Positions 33,430 to 46,600 of a stretch of DNA of 64,000 nucleotides are shown here, piece by piece. The first letter of the stretch is position 1; each line of letters opens with the position of its first letter. Source of the stretch: Ampelomyces quisqualis (Eukaryota; Ascomycota; Dothideomycetes; Pleosporales; Phaeosphaeriaceae); assembly GCA_018398575.1 (NCBI GenBank), contig JAGTXZ010000014.1:2666001-2730000 (forward strand), in the 5' to 3' direction. The notes under the pieces were generated by a model. It was not told the origin of the DNA. It did no database searches and saw only the letters and a list, made by a program, of their open reading frames with translations. The position numbers were made by a program, and so were the translations under genes.

Positions 33430-34215
33430 GTTGTGTGCGTTGAGCTGTTGTATTGCGTGAAGGTTGTCGAGAGAATATTGTGTGACGAGTCCCACGCAGG
33501 TGAAGGAAGGAAAGAGCAACCGCGGCTGGCGCTTGTCTAGAAGTCTGCTCCGCTCACGCCAACAATCGGTCGATTAAGCAGCCCATCGTATTCAAGGTCC
33601 CAACTTGAGATTTTCTATTGGCTAGTTGAAAGGTATTCAGCCTCTATTGAGCTTGCGCTGGGGAGATCTGGCAGTCAAGGGAAGGACGACCCTTGCGGCC
33701 AACATTCCATACCCACGTCGCGCGTTACCCGCTTGAGCGCCCAAGTGAAAGACAGATATTGATCCAACACGAAACCCTCAGAACTAATCTTGCGCGTCAT
33801 AAGTTGTCTCTCTCGGCTATGTCTTCCAAGCTCTTTCGAACACTCTTCACCAAGGATCCTCCTGTACAGTGTACCCTATTCCTACCAACGCCCGCTATAT
33901 CGCTTCTAGCGCCACGACCGCCGCCCTGGAAACGAACAAATGTTAGAGGAGTGCATGTCAAGCATAAGGGTCAGTTGCCTTTGTTCTTCGTCACGCCATC
34001 ACACCCTTTTCAACAGGACCTGGGCATCATGGTTGACCTTCGGATTGTGGCATCCATGCTGCATTGACTGGCTGGGTCGTAAATGGATGGAGTCAGCTAC
34101 TCAAGGCCTGATTCGCCAACTGCATTCTTCGTCCCCAGCCGCCATATATCCAGCCCATGGCGTCAGCCATGTCATTGTGGTAGGGTGTCCAATCTGTCGC
34201 AGTGTCAGCCTCCGC
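33430..34215. other. Intergenic region upstream of the S10 carboxypeptidase
   Basis: Mostly upstream DNA of the carboxypeptidase gene and 3' flank of the F-box gene. A forward ATG frame at 33822-34067 (~81 aa, beginning MSSKLFRTLFTKDPPVQC) has a basic N-terminus and could be a tiny gene or the first exon of one. No family is recognised and no splice model is convincing. Confidence 0.4.
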
Positions 34216-35205
34216 TCAGCCGCATAAATTGTCAAAGTTCAGCATACCCTCTGGCGCGAAACCACCCGCTTTACCCTTGAGCTTCTTCCAGCTCTGATTT
34301 TGACTCAAGCCGAGTTGCACAGCTGTAGCTCTTTTGCCCCTGCGCGCAATGATTCTTACCTCACCCTTTAGGGCTTGATCAGGTGCAGCAACGCGGAAGT
34401 TTTCAATGACTTCGTGCCCTGGCTTTGCAGTCCACGGCTGCATGATGCGCCCATCTTCCGCCCTCTGATGCCCTGTAGCCTTTTCCTGCTTGTAAGGAAC
34501 AATCATCATCTGCACCTCTGCACCAAACTCTGTGCCGTCTCTTTCTTTGATCAGCATGTCCCAGTTTTCGGGTTGCGTTCGTCGTTTGCGACGATGGTCG
34601 TACCCAGAAGCCAGGAAATCGGTACATGGCGTAATGTAGGTAAGCTCTCTCCACGCATCGCCTTTCAGCAGCGCCTCGATGTCAAAGTAGGTTGTCACAT
34701 CACGCCAGCCATCACCCAGACCGAAGCCGTGCCAACAGTCCTCCACAACCAAAGTGTCCAGGCAAAGTCCTGGAAGCAGTGCAAGCGCGTTGGCGGCGTA
34801 GTAGGTTGGGTAATAGTCGGCTTGTCCAGACGCATACAGTGGAAATGGAAAAGCACGGACACGGATGTGGCGGAGTCGAGTGACGATACTTTGGTCGACC
34901 GAGAGCAGTGTTTCAAGAAGGTTTTCTGTGCCTCGAAAATGCAATGTACAGTTCAGAGGTAGATGTCGCCATGCCTCGCCGCAGATGTGGCGGCACGTGA
35001 GTAGCAGCGCGATGCGGTGCGATGGTTCTTCGGTCGAGCTTGGAATGCCGGCATGTTTGAAACCCCGCCGGATCGTAAAGCTACTGAAGAGGAATCCGTA
35101 TACAAGCTCTCGCAACTCCGTGGGGAGCGATAGCAGGCCCGCGGTAGTCATCGTGTTGGTTGGAACGTTGTCGCGCCAACGATTGATCTCTCGGGAAGGG
35201 GGCAT
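34216..35205 (-). CDS. F-box-like domain protein
   Basis: A single exon of 329 aa from the ATG at 35205. Residues ~22-85 match the F-box/2EXR-like pattern common in ascomycetes: LLSLPTELRELVYGFLF, then IALLLTCRHICGEAWRHLP. Here a short helical domain leads into a variable region expected to bind substrates. The middle holds aromatic-rich blocks (ADYYPTYYAANALALLPG, VVEDCWHGFGLGDGW). The C-terminus is basic. F-box proteins link substrates to Skp1-Cul1 ubiquitin ligases, but many of these fungal 'F-box-like' proteins have no known partner. Confident as a gene, moderate for the domain. Confidence 0.75.
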   Translation of the reverse strand: MPPSREINRWRDNVPTNTMTTAGLLSLPTELRELVYGFLFSSFTIRRGFKHAGIPSSTEEPSHRIALLLTCRHICGEAWRHLPLNCTLHFRGTENLLETLLSVDQSIVTRLRHIRVRAFPFPLYASGQADYYPTYYAANALALLPGLCLDTLVVEDCWHGFGLGDGWRDVTTYFDIEALLKGDAWRELTYITPCTDFLASGYDHRRKRRTQPENWDMLIKERDGTEFGAEVQMMIVPYKQEKATGHQRAEDGRIMQPWTAKPGHEVIENFRVAAPDQALKGEVRIIARRGKRATAVQLGLSQNQSWKKLKGKAGGFAPEGMLNFDNLCG

Positions 35206-35824
35206 GGTGCAGTCAATTTACCCACACGAGTGGGCGTACGAACACTACAAGTAGTGAAGCTTGCGAGCCGTAACCCCACCAAGTAACGCGAATGTAACCG
35301 GCGGCTGAGATGGTGAGCTGATGGATCGATTGCGGGATCCAACGTGATGACGGCGGGTACGGGATGCAGAGGCCGCGTCTCACCGCAGCGAACAGTTGCA
35401 ATACGTCGGCACGCACGCTGAAGGGAAGTGGGATGACGTTGGCCTGGCAAAGCAAAGGGCTGACTCTACCCCACCCTGTGCTACCACCTAGCTTCAATGG
35501 GCATCGGCTCCCCCCCGCAAGCGTCTACTGGCAAACTTGGAGTTGGAGATAACGACCCTGCACATGTCATCAGTCGGTGGATGCCCACGTGCGCCTTGGC
35601 GTGCATGATAATGCGAGAAGTGGCATTCTGGATGCTGGACAATTGATATGTTCTGCACTGTGGTGCGCTAGTACTTGGTGCTCGCTGCGGCCATGCTTCC
35701 TTTGATTTGGGGTATCGTCAACGCGCCTTCAATCCTCGTCATTTGCCAACCTTCTCTACTCACACCAGCCTCTAGGAGCCGTCCGACTAGCTTCCGTGAC
35801 CCCAGTTCCTTCTCGTTCGCATCT
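35206..35824. other. Intergenic region between F-box-like gene and RER2
   Basis: About 620 bases containing the promoter of the F-box-like gene and the 3' end of RER2. No gene is seen. Confidence 0.45.
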
Positions 35825-37001
35825 TCAGTCAGCTTTAGGCCGCCCGCGGACCCGCTGTTCTCGTAGCTTCTTTTGTTGCCATTGCCATTCCACGAGCACC
35901 GGCAGGAACTGCCAAAGATCGAACTCTGGCCACAAGCACTTGAGGAAGACGATGGACGTGTATTCGTGGCACTGCCAAAGCATGAAGTCGCTCAAGCGCT
36001 CTACTCCCGAAGTTCGCACCAGCAAATCGAGGGGCGGTGCATCCGCAGTCATCATGTTGTTGGTCAAGGTCTGAGCGCTGATAGTTTCGGGATCGAGGAA
36101 CGCAGCATCGCCGTGCGCATAATCCTTGTCAGAGGAATTGATGGCCGTTGACGTGGAGGACGAGGCCTCATCCTCGGCCGGATTCCCCACATCTTTCGAC
36201 GAGGGCGATGTCGGTCGCGATTCAGGCTGCTCCGCGCCTGCTACGGCATCCTCTCCTAGCATCTGCTTTCGGATGTGCTGGGTGATGTGCGACTCGGAAA
36301 AGGTGCGCTTCGAGGGCGCCGCGAGGTTGTGGATGGGCGTACTGTATGTCTCGACCGTCTTCATGACCGCGGTCGTCATCTCGTCGCGCGAGGTATAAGG
36401 GAAGCAGACATTGAGAACAGCTCTGCGCAGCGTTAGTGCATATCATCAGCATGCTCGAGCCGCATACTTGTTGTTATGTGCAGTCATTGCGACGGCTTTG
36501 TCGACAGCCGCCAAGACGTCCTTCTTCATGAGCTCGCGCTGTCCCAGCACCCGAATGGATGCGCCGTAGCGGTCCAGAAGAGCGCCATGCTCGGCCAATT
36601 GCTCAAGCTTGACCTTCGCCATGGACATGAGCGCATCGACTTCATGCTTCGAGCGCTTGAAGTTCTCGATGCTGAAGGCGTAAATTGTCACAACCTTGAC
36701 GCCCGTCTTGTAGCACACCTCCAGTATCTACATGTTCTGTTGTCAGAGAGTGCTTCAACAACGGCGGGAACAAACGTACTCGAGCCAGGGACTCAAAGCC
36801 AAGGTTATGTCCCTCGACGGTTTCAATGTGGTGGTTCCGCGCAAACCGCCGGTTGCCGTCCATGACGAATGCGACATGCTGAGGAATCGGGCCCTGCTTG
36901 AGGGAGCCAATGAGCAGTTCTCGCAGCTGCCTTACGGTCCATGCGACCGGCGGCGAGGTCGCGAACCACTTGTGTATGCGAGAGTCGTGCAGCGAGCCCA
37001 T
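35825..37001 (-). CDS. RER2: cis-prenyltransferase, dehydrodolichyl diphosphate synthase subunit
   Basis: Elongates farnesyl diphosphate with isopentenyl diphosphate in cis to make the dolichol precursor at the ER, together with a Nus1/NgBR-type partner. Three minus-strand exons (37001-36780, 36727-36468, 36422-35825) join in phase to ~359 aa. The chosen ATG at 37001 gives MGSLHDSRIHKWF; codons further upstream have no ATG. Conserved regions appear in order: HVAFVMDGNRRFAR (catalytic Asp and phosphate-binding Arg), GFESLARILEVCYK rebuilt across intron 1, TIYAFSIENFKR, HNNKAVLNVCFPYTSRDE across intron 2, and DLLVRTSGVERLSDFMLWQ near the end. An acidic Ser-rich insertion (~220-285) before the last motif is common in fungal members. 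Confidence 0.95.
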
Positions 37002-37447
37002 GACGGGAGTTGTCGAGGTAGTTTTGTCAGGACGAGGCACAGGCTGCCAGGGTCGGTGGACTATACAAAAGACGCTACGTTGATGAGGAGAGCAATAAGA
37101 AAACGGGCATCATGAGCTGAGCAGCATAGAGTATCAGTGTGGAGTCAATGGCGAGATGCTACGTAAAGGCCCAAGGCGCAGTTGGCTTCTGACGCGCCTT
37201 GAACCTTCCAAGAAAGCCATAAGGAGGCTCTGCCGCGCTAGGGCGACACTTCGCCGCCTGTTGTGTGGCTTGTTGCACGCATGACTAAGCGGTTCCCTGC
37301 TGCGCTGCCAGCAAAACCTGGCCGACAGCCGACGGGACTTCACCCATCGCCCGCCAGAGCCTCTCTGCCGCGTCATCCGAGCTGGTCTCTCCACGCGTGC
37401 TGGCTCTCCACCTGCATCTGTTCACCCACTTTCCTCAAAACCACGAC
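37002..37447. other. Divergent promoter region of RER2 and the CP-motif gene
   Basis: Only 446 bases separate the two start codons. No separate gene is seen. Confidence 0.5.
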
Positions 37448-39129
37448 ATGCCTGAAGAGGCGCGAAAAGACGTGGTGCAGCTGGCCGAGCAGGTCGCTGA
37501 AGGCTTCGCGGCTCTCAGTGGAGAGTACCAGATTCTCTTTGACCAACAGAAGCGGCTCGAGAGCAAGCTGTCGTGGGCCAAACAGCAGGTGAGCAGCGCC
37601 TTTCTCCTCTCTTTTTCTTCTGTGATGAAACACGTTTAGCTCTAGACCTGCAGCTGCATCGCAGCTTTGACAGAAAACAACCACAGCATACCTGACCTCG
37701 ATCCCTCTGCGCACTCCTGCCATCAGTCATTTACGATACACTAGCTGACTACCAATAGTATCTCGATCTCCTGAAACGCTTCACCCCTAACACGTTATCG
37801 CAAGACCACCTCACGTTCCTACAGGACCTCGAGCAAGTAGGGAATGAACAACCACGCATCTACTTGAACCTTGTCGAACAGCTAGCCCAGTGTGATGACG
37901 TGGAGCGCAAAGGCCGGGCGGTAGCTCTCAGACAAGCTGAGGTAGCGGCCGTCAGCCTTCGCAGCCCTGCAGCCGATCCTGAAGTCACCATCTGGAACGG
38001 TCCGTCGGCGGACGAACTAACACCACTACCACGCATGCAGTCCGGATCGCCGCTGGAGAAAGACTTCACAACCCCGGGCACTCCAAGCAGGCTGGCATGT
38101 CCTTTTGCATCCACGAGTGGCCGAGGGAGTCTGTTGGCCACCCCACACAGCTCCACCTCACGGTCGAGTATGCGAGGCAGGCGATCGAAACGTCCATCAT
38201 TCACCGACCCCATCCGCGCCGAGATCTGTGGCAACGACGTTGCTTCCGCCGAGCCTTCGGTCACTGCATCTGGCTCTGCGGCCGTGTGCCCTATCCGGTT
38301 TTTGGATCAACACGACCCGGAAGAGGTTGCCAAGTATTTCGAGAAGCACAAGCATGAATTGCCGCGGAGTCACGAAGTGTGCATCACCAGATTTCAAAGC
38401 AACCAAGAAAGCATCGAGCAGCTGGACCGAAAATATGGCAACCTGGTCAACATGATCCAGGGCTTGGGACAGAAACACCAAGCTTGGCTACCTGAAGACC
38501 CTGAGGACGTGATCGAGGAAGAGGCGGAGCCTAAGATGATTGTCGATGGTAAAGCTGACACCAAAGTCGAGAAGTGGGCCAAGGCTGTGTCGGCGAGTCT
38601 ACACGACGATACGCCGTCTGCGCAAGAGGAGCCAACAGACCATGGCTTGGACGAAACCAGAACGGCCCACTTCGATCGCCCGATGAAGGAAGTTCGCGTT
38701 GGAGAATCACCGAGCCGGCCTTGGGGTGTTAACATACCACCGAAATATACAGATGCTCACAGCTCATCGTCAGTCGGTTCTGCGCCGACTGCATCACCGC
38801 CAATACCTCTCAACACCCATCTCCCTATTGGTGAGACGCCACCAAAGCCTGGAAAATGTCCGTTCGACCATCGCGCAATGAGTAAACCCCCTGAACACAA
38901 ACCAGCGCAGGTTCCTCAGCCCCTGCCATTCGCCGAGCCGATGATACCTCATGCTCCGCCGTTTTCAGGCGAGCCACCTCCACGAGCGCCTCTCCAAGAA
39001 ACCAAACCTACTGAGATGGTGAGAGCTGTGCCGCAGATGGTTTTCAATGGCCCTGTCTTCCTCGGATATCCACCCGATCAGCTGCTCACGCTATTGCAGA
39101 ACAGCAACCTTGGTGCTGGGCTGAGATGA
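37448..39129 (+). CDS. Conserved protein with three Cys-Pro (HRM-like) motifs, function unknown
   Basis: Two exons (37448-37588, 37759-39129) join in phase 0 across a 170-bp intron to ~503 aa. Residues ~1-95 form helices with coiled-coil character (EEARKDVVQLAEQVAEGF, KRLESKLSWAKQQ). A second likely folded block at ~222-290 includes RFLDQHDPEEVAKYFEKHKH and a segment ending YGNLVNMIQGLGQKH. The rest is disordered and Pro-rich. Three Cys-Pro sites are set in similar contexts: LACPFAS (~161), AVCPIRF (~224) and GKCPFDH (~414). Cys-Pro followed by a hydrophobic residue is the core of heme regulatory motifs; whether these bind heme is unknown. I do not recognise a named family. The gene shares a promoter region with RER2. 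Confidence 0.8.
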
Positions 39130-39387
39130 GCGTACTGCAAATTTATGTTTGATTGGAACTTCTAATGAGGTATTGTATTGCCACTGCAAGGTAGGTGCCG
39201 AATATTGTCTTTGCATCATTCTCATTATAGCGTCTTGTGCCTTTGACCATGCGCATACTTGGTCCATCGGCTTTGTTCTTCGTGGCCAGGCATTAGTTAA
39301 AGAGCGTAGGCAAACATCCTCACGTCCGCATCACGGAATGGTTTCAGGCAGTTGGCGTGGAGTAGTTGCCACAAGATGCTATGCCAC

Positions 39388-40078
39388 TCACTTCTTCTTC
39401 AAATCGGTCATCCACGTTCTGACTGCTTTTGCGCTGTCATGCGCCGCACGGAACACTGAGTCAAGTCAGTCACTGCGCTTCTCCTGCTTGCGTTGACACT
39501 CACGTTGTCGTTCGTTCTCGTCTAAGCCCCGCATGAAGTCAGCACCTTCACCCAATGCGCCGCGTGGGTTGTGAGCTTGATCAGCAATCACTGCCGCTCT
39601 GGCCTTGAAAGTCTGTCTAAAGTCAGCTAACCAGCCTGAACGTGTTCAGATGTGCTCCCACGTCGCTCAGCACTTCGATCATCTCTTCCTCGTCAAAGAG
39701 CTCAAGAATTCGGGCACCAAGATGGTAGAAGTGCGGTGCAAGAGCGCGTAAGTCGACTGTGCGGGGATCGGCCTTTAGTGCGTTCAGGACACGCGGGGAC
39801 AGTGCAGAGGGTGGATCAAGCGTTACGAGTGACGATGTGTTCAGGCTCTGGCTGTTTGCCCAATCAGTATGCGTCACGTCAACCTAGCCATGGACGGATA
39901 CACACCTCAATGCAAGCATTTCTCCCAGCCACAGCGGGAGCTCGACTTTTGACCCCTGCTTCATGTCGCCACTTATGTTGCCTTCCAGGAACCCGAGTCC
40001 CGGCACCGTTAGCTCAAAGGTGCACGGCACCTTTTGGGCGTCTGTGAGAATTGCGTCTATGTCGTAGTAGGAGCTCAT
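39388..40078 (-). CDS. PSF3: GINS complex subunit Psf3
   Basis: A component of GINS (Sld5-Psf1-Psf2-Psf3), which with Cdc45 and Mcm2-7 forms the replicative helicase. Four small minus-strand exons (40078-39906, 39851-39662, 39612-39504, 39455-39388) with introns of 48-54 bp join in phase to ~179 aa, the normal size. The start (MSSYYDIDAILTDAQKVPC) is typical. The family core KVELPLWLGEM occurs at ~44-54, and VDLRALAPHFYHLGARIL corresponds to the VDL...GPHFY motif of human and yeast Psf3. The protein ends in WMTDLKKK. The small exons would be missed by simple ORF finding. It is divergently paired with BLM10. Confidence 0.94.
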
Positions 40079-40654
40079 CGTTCTGGCCTGTCAAACCACA
40101 CCGGTCGGAATGGGCAACTCTGCCAGTGAGTCCAAATGAGAGGTGAGATGAATGCGGACGTTGCGCGTCCCGAAGTGCCTGGAGCTTGGATGGGAGAAGA
40201 GGGAGCGCGATCTAACCGCTGCGGGTAAGCGTGGACTACGAAGTACCTCCGTGCCCATAGCTCCCTGCCGGACACGATAGATACTCGGTAGATGGTGGCG
40301 GTTGCCTACCGATTCCACCCACCACGACACGGCAAACCACTTTCGCCCTTGTACACACACATGGCCAGTACTTGAACGGGACAACCGTCGACATCCATCT
40401 GGTACGTCATGCAAACAACCTCCAGCTCGGCATTCAATCACGTGTCGCGTGGATATACCACCACGAGCCCGCCCAGCCTGCTGGCCACACCCGCCGTGTT
40501 ACTAACACGCGGTACCACAGCCATCCAGTTTTCACAGCCCCCCTCCCCCCGGTGTGCATTGCTAGCCGTCCTTTGATGACACCAAGCCTCGAACATCTTT
40601 CCACCGCCACATAAGGCTCGCCTCACACGTGCCCCGCCGCGCCCTCCCGGCACC
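40079..40654. other. Divergent promoter region of PSF3 and BLM10
   Basis: A 576-base shared 5' region, C-rich near the BLM10 start. No gene is seen. Confidence 0.5.
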
Positions 40655-43600
40655 ATGGCTGTCAGCGATCGAATATCACAGCTCATGGGCGCCCTCGACT
40701 CTGCGTCGGGCCCCGACACGTCACGTGCAACTTCACCTGCCGGCGACTGGCGGCAGCCAAACGGCGGCGTCAATGGCGACGACGACGAGGGCCGCCCACG
40801 CACATTCCCCTACTTTCGGTACCTGCCGTACCCGACAGAGGACCAGAGCGAGCGCGAGGACAACCTGAACACATGTCTGAAGCACCTGTATATCGCCGTG
40901 GCAGCAGGAGACTTCGCGCCCGGTGCAGTGCACTGGACGCGCGAGATTCGGGGCTGGCTGTCGCTCAAGTTCCATCTTCCCCGCAGCACGAGGGTGAAGC
41001 TCGTCAATCTCTACTACGAGCTCGCACTGGCGCCGGGCCTGGACCACCTCGTCGCTGAGCGCTTTGCGAGCATGTTCATGGTGCTGACCAAGTGAGTTGC
41101 AGGCCGGCGCAACCAGGGTCGAGAGCAGTGGCTGACAGGTCGACAGGCGCAAGCACTATCTCCGCTTCCAGACAGACTTGGTCCTTGACTGGCGACCCCT
41201 CTTCCGAGAGCTCAAGTTCTTCGTGCTCCCTTCAGAATCAGGAGGTTCACATTCGCCCAATGTTCGGCGTAATATTAGGACCTTGACCAAGATGTGTACC
41301 TTCGCGCAGGCATACTTCGATCCCAAGGAAATACCCGCCATGTTCGAGGAGATTATGCCCTTCTTCAGCACTTCCTACACCGAGGGCGCGTTCACTGTGG
41401 TGGGTTTGCTGAACCTGATGATGCCTACTCATCCGGCGCCAGAAGACGTGCTGCAGCTGCTGCCCCAAGAATACCTACCGACACTCTTCCATCTTTGGTC
41501 GCTGGTCAACCGATCGAGGCTGTTCGACACGCAATATATTGATACTTTGTCACGGCTGGCTAGGGAAAACTTGACCGCAGCACACGCGCCATTTTCGCAA
41601 TATGGACTCTTCACTGGCGAGCAGTGCTCGTTGATCTTCACGGCGATTCTAAGGTTGCTTGAGATTCCAGTAGGGCAGGCGACCTCTCCTTATAGCAGCA
41701 CAGTGGATCTCGGCGCCGGTCTCGCCATAATGTTGGAACGGGATCCACGCAAGCATCCTATTGGGCACCACATTGCTCGCATAATCGCCATGTCACTTTC
41801 ACCAGCATGCACGGAGCACTCTGATTCTGTCTTGAGCAAGCTGGAGGGTCTCATCCAGGCCGTTGAGACATTTTTCCACCCTTCCAATTCCGGTAGCTGG
41901 ACAAGGCCACTGTCGCTGTTTGTGTACTACCTCGCAGACTTCTTCGTCTTGCGCTGGAACCGAGAGCGCAGTGGCGAAATGGATGTCCCCGAGAATCGCA
42001 AGTTGAATAACGCAGTGAAGCGGCGTTTCGTACTCTGCTTGCGGGAAGTCACTTTCATGGGGATGTTCTCCAAGAGTGACAAAGCTATGCAGTATGCCCT
42101 GTCCACGTTACAGAGCTTGGCTTACCTGGAGCCAAACCTTATCCTTCCCGGTGCGCTTCAGAAGATCTACCCGGCCATGCAGGGGCTCGTTGAAGTACAT
42201 CGAACAATATCCTCAATTCGGGCGTTGCACATGTTGTCCAAAGTTATGGCCAAGACAAAAGGCTTCCGGTGCCACGTCACCACAGTGCTTGGACTTGCAC
42301 TACCTGGAATTGATGCCAATGACCTGGACAAGACGGTACACACGTTACAATTCATGCAGGGAGTATGTTACCTTGTGCCTTTCCATGATCTTACCAAGAC
42401 CAAAAAGGCCGTGGACGAGAAAGCTGGCAGAGACAGCGCGTCTAGCCCTGTGGAGTACGCCGGTGGCGATACAGGGCTTGCCGTGCAATGGATCACAGAA
42501 CAAGTCGAGCGATTAGAAACAGCTCCGGGCAACATTGAGATCGACTACGATCAAGAATTGAGCGATGAAGACGAGGCGATGATTTTACGATCCTCCACTA
42601 CAGGACTCAACGACTTTCTCATCTCGTTTCTTGGGCGAGTCTTTACCCTGCTGGAAAACTTGCCAGACGCGTCTAGAGTCCGCAGTGGATCACCTGAAGA
42701 GACGGTTGTTAATCACCTTCCGGCTGCCTTCACGCCGTTGCTCGCGGCACTCTCGCCGGAGCTTTACGACGTTGCCCTCGACAAAATTGCAAATTTCCTC
42801 ACCAATCATGTCATCCACCAGGCGAAAGATGCGATAGCCTTCATCTGCAACAGTCTTGTCAAGATCAACCCTGAGAAAGCTCTCAAGCGTTTATTGCCGC
42901 ATCTCTTCGCCGGAATCCGCACAGAGATTGAAGATATTGGTGCAGGCTCAACCCGCACGACAGGCGCTGAAGTACTCCCGCGCGACCGCGCGCTCATTTG
43001 GAATTTGACCATTCTGGGTATGTGTGTTGTGCATGTTGGAGACGCCGTTCTTGAGTGGAAAGACGACCTCTTCGAAATTGCGGATTACATGCAGCAGCGC
43101 TGCCGAGGTACTCCTACTGTACATGTTTCCAACTTCATGCATCATCTCTTGCTCAATCTCACATGCACCTTCACCGCTGATTACTCGATCTACGAGAAGG
43201 ACGAGCTTGAGAAGGGATTGTCCATCGAGTCATGGGGCAGACAGGTTGATGTGAAGAAGCTAGACATCAAGTGGCACACTCCAAATGACGCCGAGATCGA
43301 CTTCGCCATCAAGCTCTTCGAGTTCCACACAAAGAATGCGTTGGGGGCCCTTGTCGCGCTCACTTCATCAGAGTCGCCCATCAAGCGCGAAGGTACCGGT
43401 AAAGACTGGTCCGATGAAGTGTCGAGAAACCTCACACTCTTGAGGATGATCATTGCTGGTGTATCAGTGTTGTTTGACGTACGTCACGACCAAGTCACTG
43501 ATGGCAGCACTGCTGATGACAGCGACTCTGACTCCGATGCCATGGACACTGAAGGCATTGACGGTGATGCCGGCTTAGGAGAAGCGGAAGATGAAGAAGT

Positions 43601-46600
43601 CAAGCCTACGTTCCAGTATGAATCTGGATATCCGCTCAAACGCGGCGATCAGAGATACACGTTGATGCATGATCTCCGCCACAAAATCGGCGAGATCTTG
43701 CATCAAGTGCATCGATTCCTGATTGAAAAACAACCGGATGATGTTCCATGTTTCACTGCTTTGTACAATGCCTACCGCTCGTGGTTCATTGACATTGGTA
43801 TCGAGCGATCTGCCCATATTCTTGATCGGATAGCCAGGCTTCTCGCCCACGACGAGCGCCCATTCAAATTCAGCGGTCTCAGGAAGCAGTACCCACGACC
43901 TCTGCTGATTCGGCGCGCGAATGTGTACCATCTGCAACGTTTGCGCCACAATGCCAGCCCACGACCCAAGACGGAGCTGGACAAGTTGTTGTTCCTCGAC
44001 ATTGCTGAATCCAGCATCTCTCTGTACACAGAAATTCGACGCACAGCTCAATCTGCCAGTGAGTCGGCGGTCAAGTGCGTAATCGGTGCTCGACCTCTGG
44101 TCATTCCCACACTATTAGACGCATTCATCAAAGCTGTTGATGAGAATGACTACCCACGCATCAAAGGTGCTCTATTCTCCCTCCTGTTCGGCAGCTTAGC
44201 CAAGACGATCGGCCGTGATTGGCGGTTCACCCCTCGCGTGATCAAGGCTTTCATCGAGGTTGCCGGCGCCGATAAACCTTCTGTCCAGAAGCTTGCTGCC
44301 AATGCGACCTATCAGGTGTTGGAAATGGGCAAAGCCATGGAGCGTATGGTCATTCTGGATAAGGACATTGTTCAGTCCATTGCATATGCAATAGGCTCCA
44401 GCGATGATGCGGCAGTGCAGCACAAGGTCGAGAAGCGCCGTGAGTACATAAAGCAGAAGCGTGCGCGTATCGAAAGCAAGAAGGCGGACTTGACTGAAGA
44501 ACTGGTCGACATCGCCAAGACTGCGCATTGGAAGAAGGTCCAGAGAACCGCAACGATGGTCCTAAATCTAGGCATGCGCTACGATACGATTGCGTCCGAC
44601 GGCGTGATCGATCTGGTTGTTCAAGGCGCGATCGATCAGCACCCAAATTTGCGAGGCATGTACGCCGGGTCGTTAATCGCCCTCTTCTCAGTGATCACAA
44701 TGCGCGCTAGCACCGGGCACAGTTACGAGAAGTACTTGCTCGGTGAAGAAGACCTACCCGACAAGATCTCTGTACCTACCAAGCGTAATGATCCGAACTG
44801 GACTGAAGAGTATCTATCCTCATTCGCACAGCCAGAAGCCAAGTACTACATCGATCACGACCACCCTGGTTGGCTGGTTTGGAATAAGACCATGACTGCA
44901 TTCCTGCCAAACGCGCCTCAAGTTGCTTTCGACGACATCGAGGCCGCTGTACGAAAGAAGATTGCCAAGCACCTTACTCGCTCATGGTTCTCAAACTATT
45001 TCGCGTTTATGAAACAGGAACCGCGAGACGCCAGTGCCGATCGCTTCCGTATGTCTAGCGCTATGCTGCTGACACACACATTTGATCTTGTCTTTGCTGG
45101 CTTGACCGAGGCTACTTTCGATGATCTCAAGGATCTCACCCAAGCTGTGTATGGCGACGGAAGCGACAAGCATCAACATCGAGCTACAGCCGAGATCTTG
45201 GCAGCATTGATATCTTGTGCACCTGACCTCAAGGCCGAGCAGCGACAGGAGGTTTGGGAGTACGCATTCCCCATCATACGCGGTATCTTCGAAGACGGTT
45301 TGACTCCAGAGAACTACGGGTATTGGACGACATTTTTGCACGTTGTACTGCAGGCTAGAGACCCCAGACGTGGTTGGCCCCTAGTCGATTGGCTGGCAAG
45401 CTTCCGTCTTGATATGGAGTCGAATGCTGCGTTCAAAGAGAGCTCCAAGATCAACTTACTGACGCAATGCATCAGTGATGCTGGATGGCACTTCCGCCTC
45501 GAGAAGCCTATCTTGGAGAACTTCATGCAGCACCTCGATCATCCTTACAAAGGCGTTCGTGAAGCCATGGGCCAGGCCATTGCAACTATCAACCGTACCC
45601 GTTACCACGAGTCATACAAGGATGTTGAGACCCTGATCAAGGCGCAGAAGGATGCTTCGTCTATCGGCGTCCGCCCCTACGAGCCCACACCAGAATTTGC
45701 TCGGACCATTACCGACGTCTTCGAACGCCTCGAAGCATGGCGCCACCAACGTCCGGCCGGCCAGCAGACGCCCTCTTCTTACACATCGGGCGGCAAGACG
45801 GTCCTCTTGTGGCTTGATTCCACGCTATCATCCTACGAATGCACATCACTTATCAAATTCTTTCCCAACATGTTTATGGAGCAGCTCCTTCACATGATGG
45901 ACATCAAAGAAGATCCTGAGCTACAGTCTCTCGCCTATCATGTCTTTCGCCATCTGCCCAATATTCCGCACCGTGAAGGCGAAGATACCGAATTCATAGC
46001 TGCCTTGACTCGAATCGGTCATAGTGCAACAAGCTGGCATCAGCGTCTCAGGATCTTGATCAATATTCAAGTCATCTACTTCCGCCGATTGTTTCTCATG
46101 AGCAAAGAACAGCAGCAGAGTATGTTCGACTGCGTATCTGCAATGCTTTCAGATGTCCAGCTCGAGGTCCGCATGGGTGCTGCCACTACACTATCTGGCA
46201 TGATTCGCTGCTCCCCCACTGCCCTGCGCGACAGAATGGTTTCTACGCTCAAGAGTCGCTTCACAACACAATTAACCAAGAATCCACTCCCGAAGCGTCG
46301 CATTCCAGGCACTCCGACACCAGAACAAGGCAAGCTTGTATTGACACGCCACGCTGCAGTTCTTGGTCTGGGAGCACTTGTTCAAGCATTCCCTTATCAA
46401 AGCCCGCCGCCGGCTTGGCTTCCAGACGTGCTGGCTTCCTTGGCGCGTAAGGCTGCTGCTGATCCAGGCGTCGTGGGGAAGAGTGTCAAGACTGTGCTGG
46501 CCGATTTCAAGAAGACAAGACAGGACACATGGCATGTTGATGTTAAGGTGAGTACATTGTTTTCCTAGCTTAAGATGAGATACTGACGACCATCGCAGGC

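Noticed and set aside
41092..41146. Possible frameshift between the first and second part of BLM10
   Set aside because: A 55-bp GTGAGT...CAG intron joins the two parts exactly in phase.
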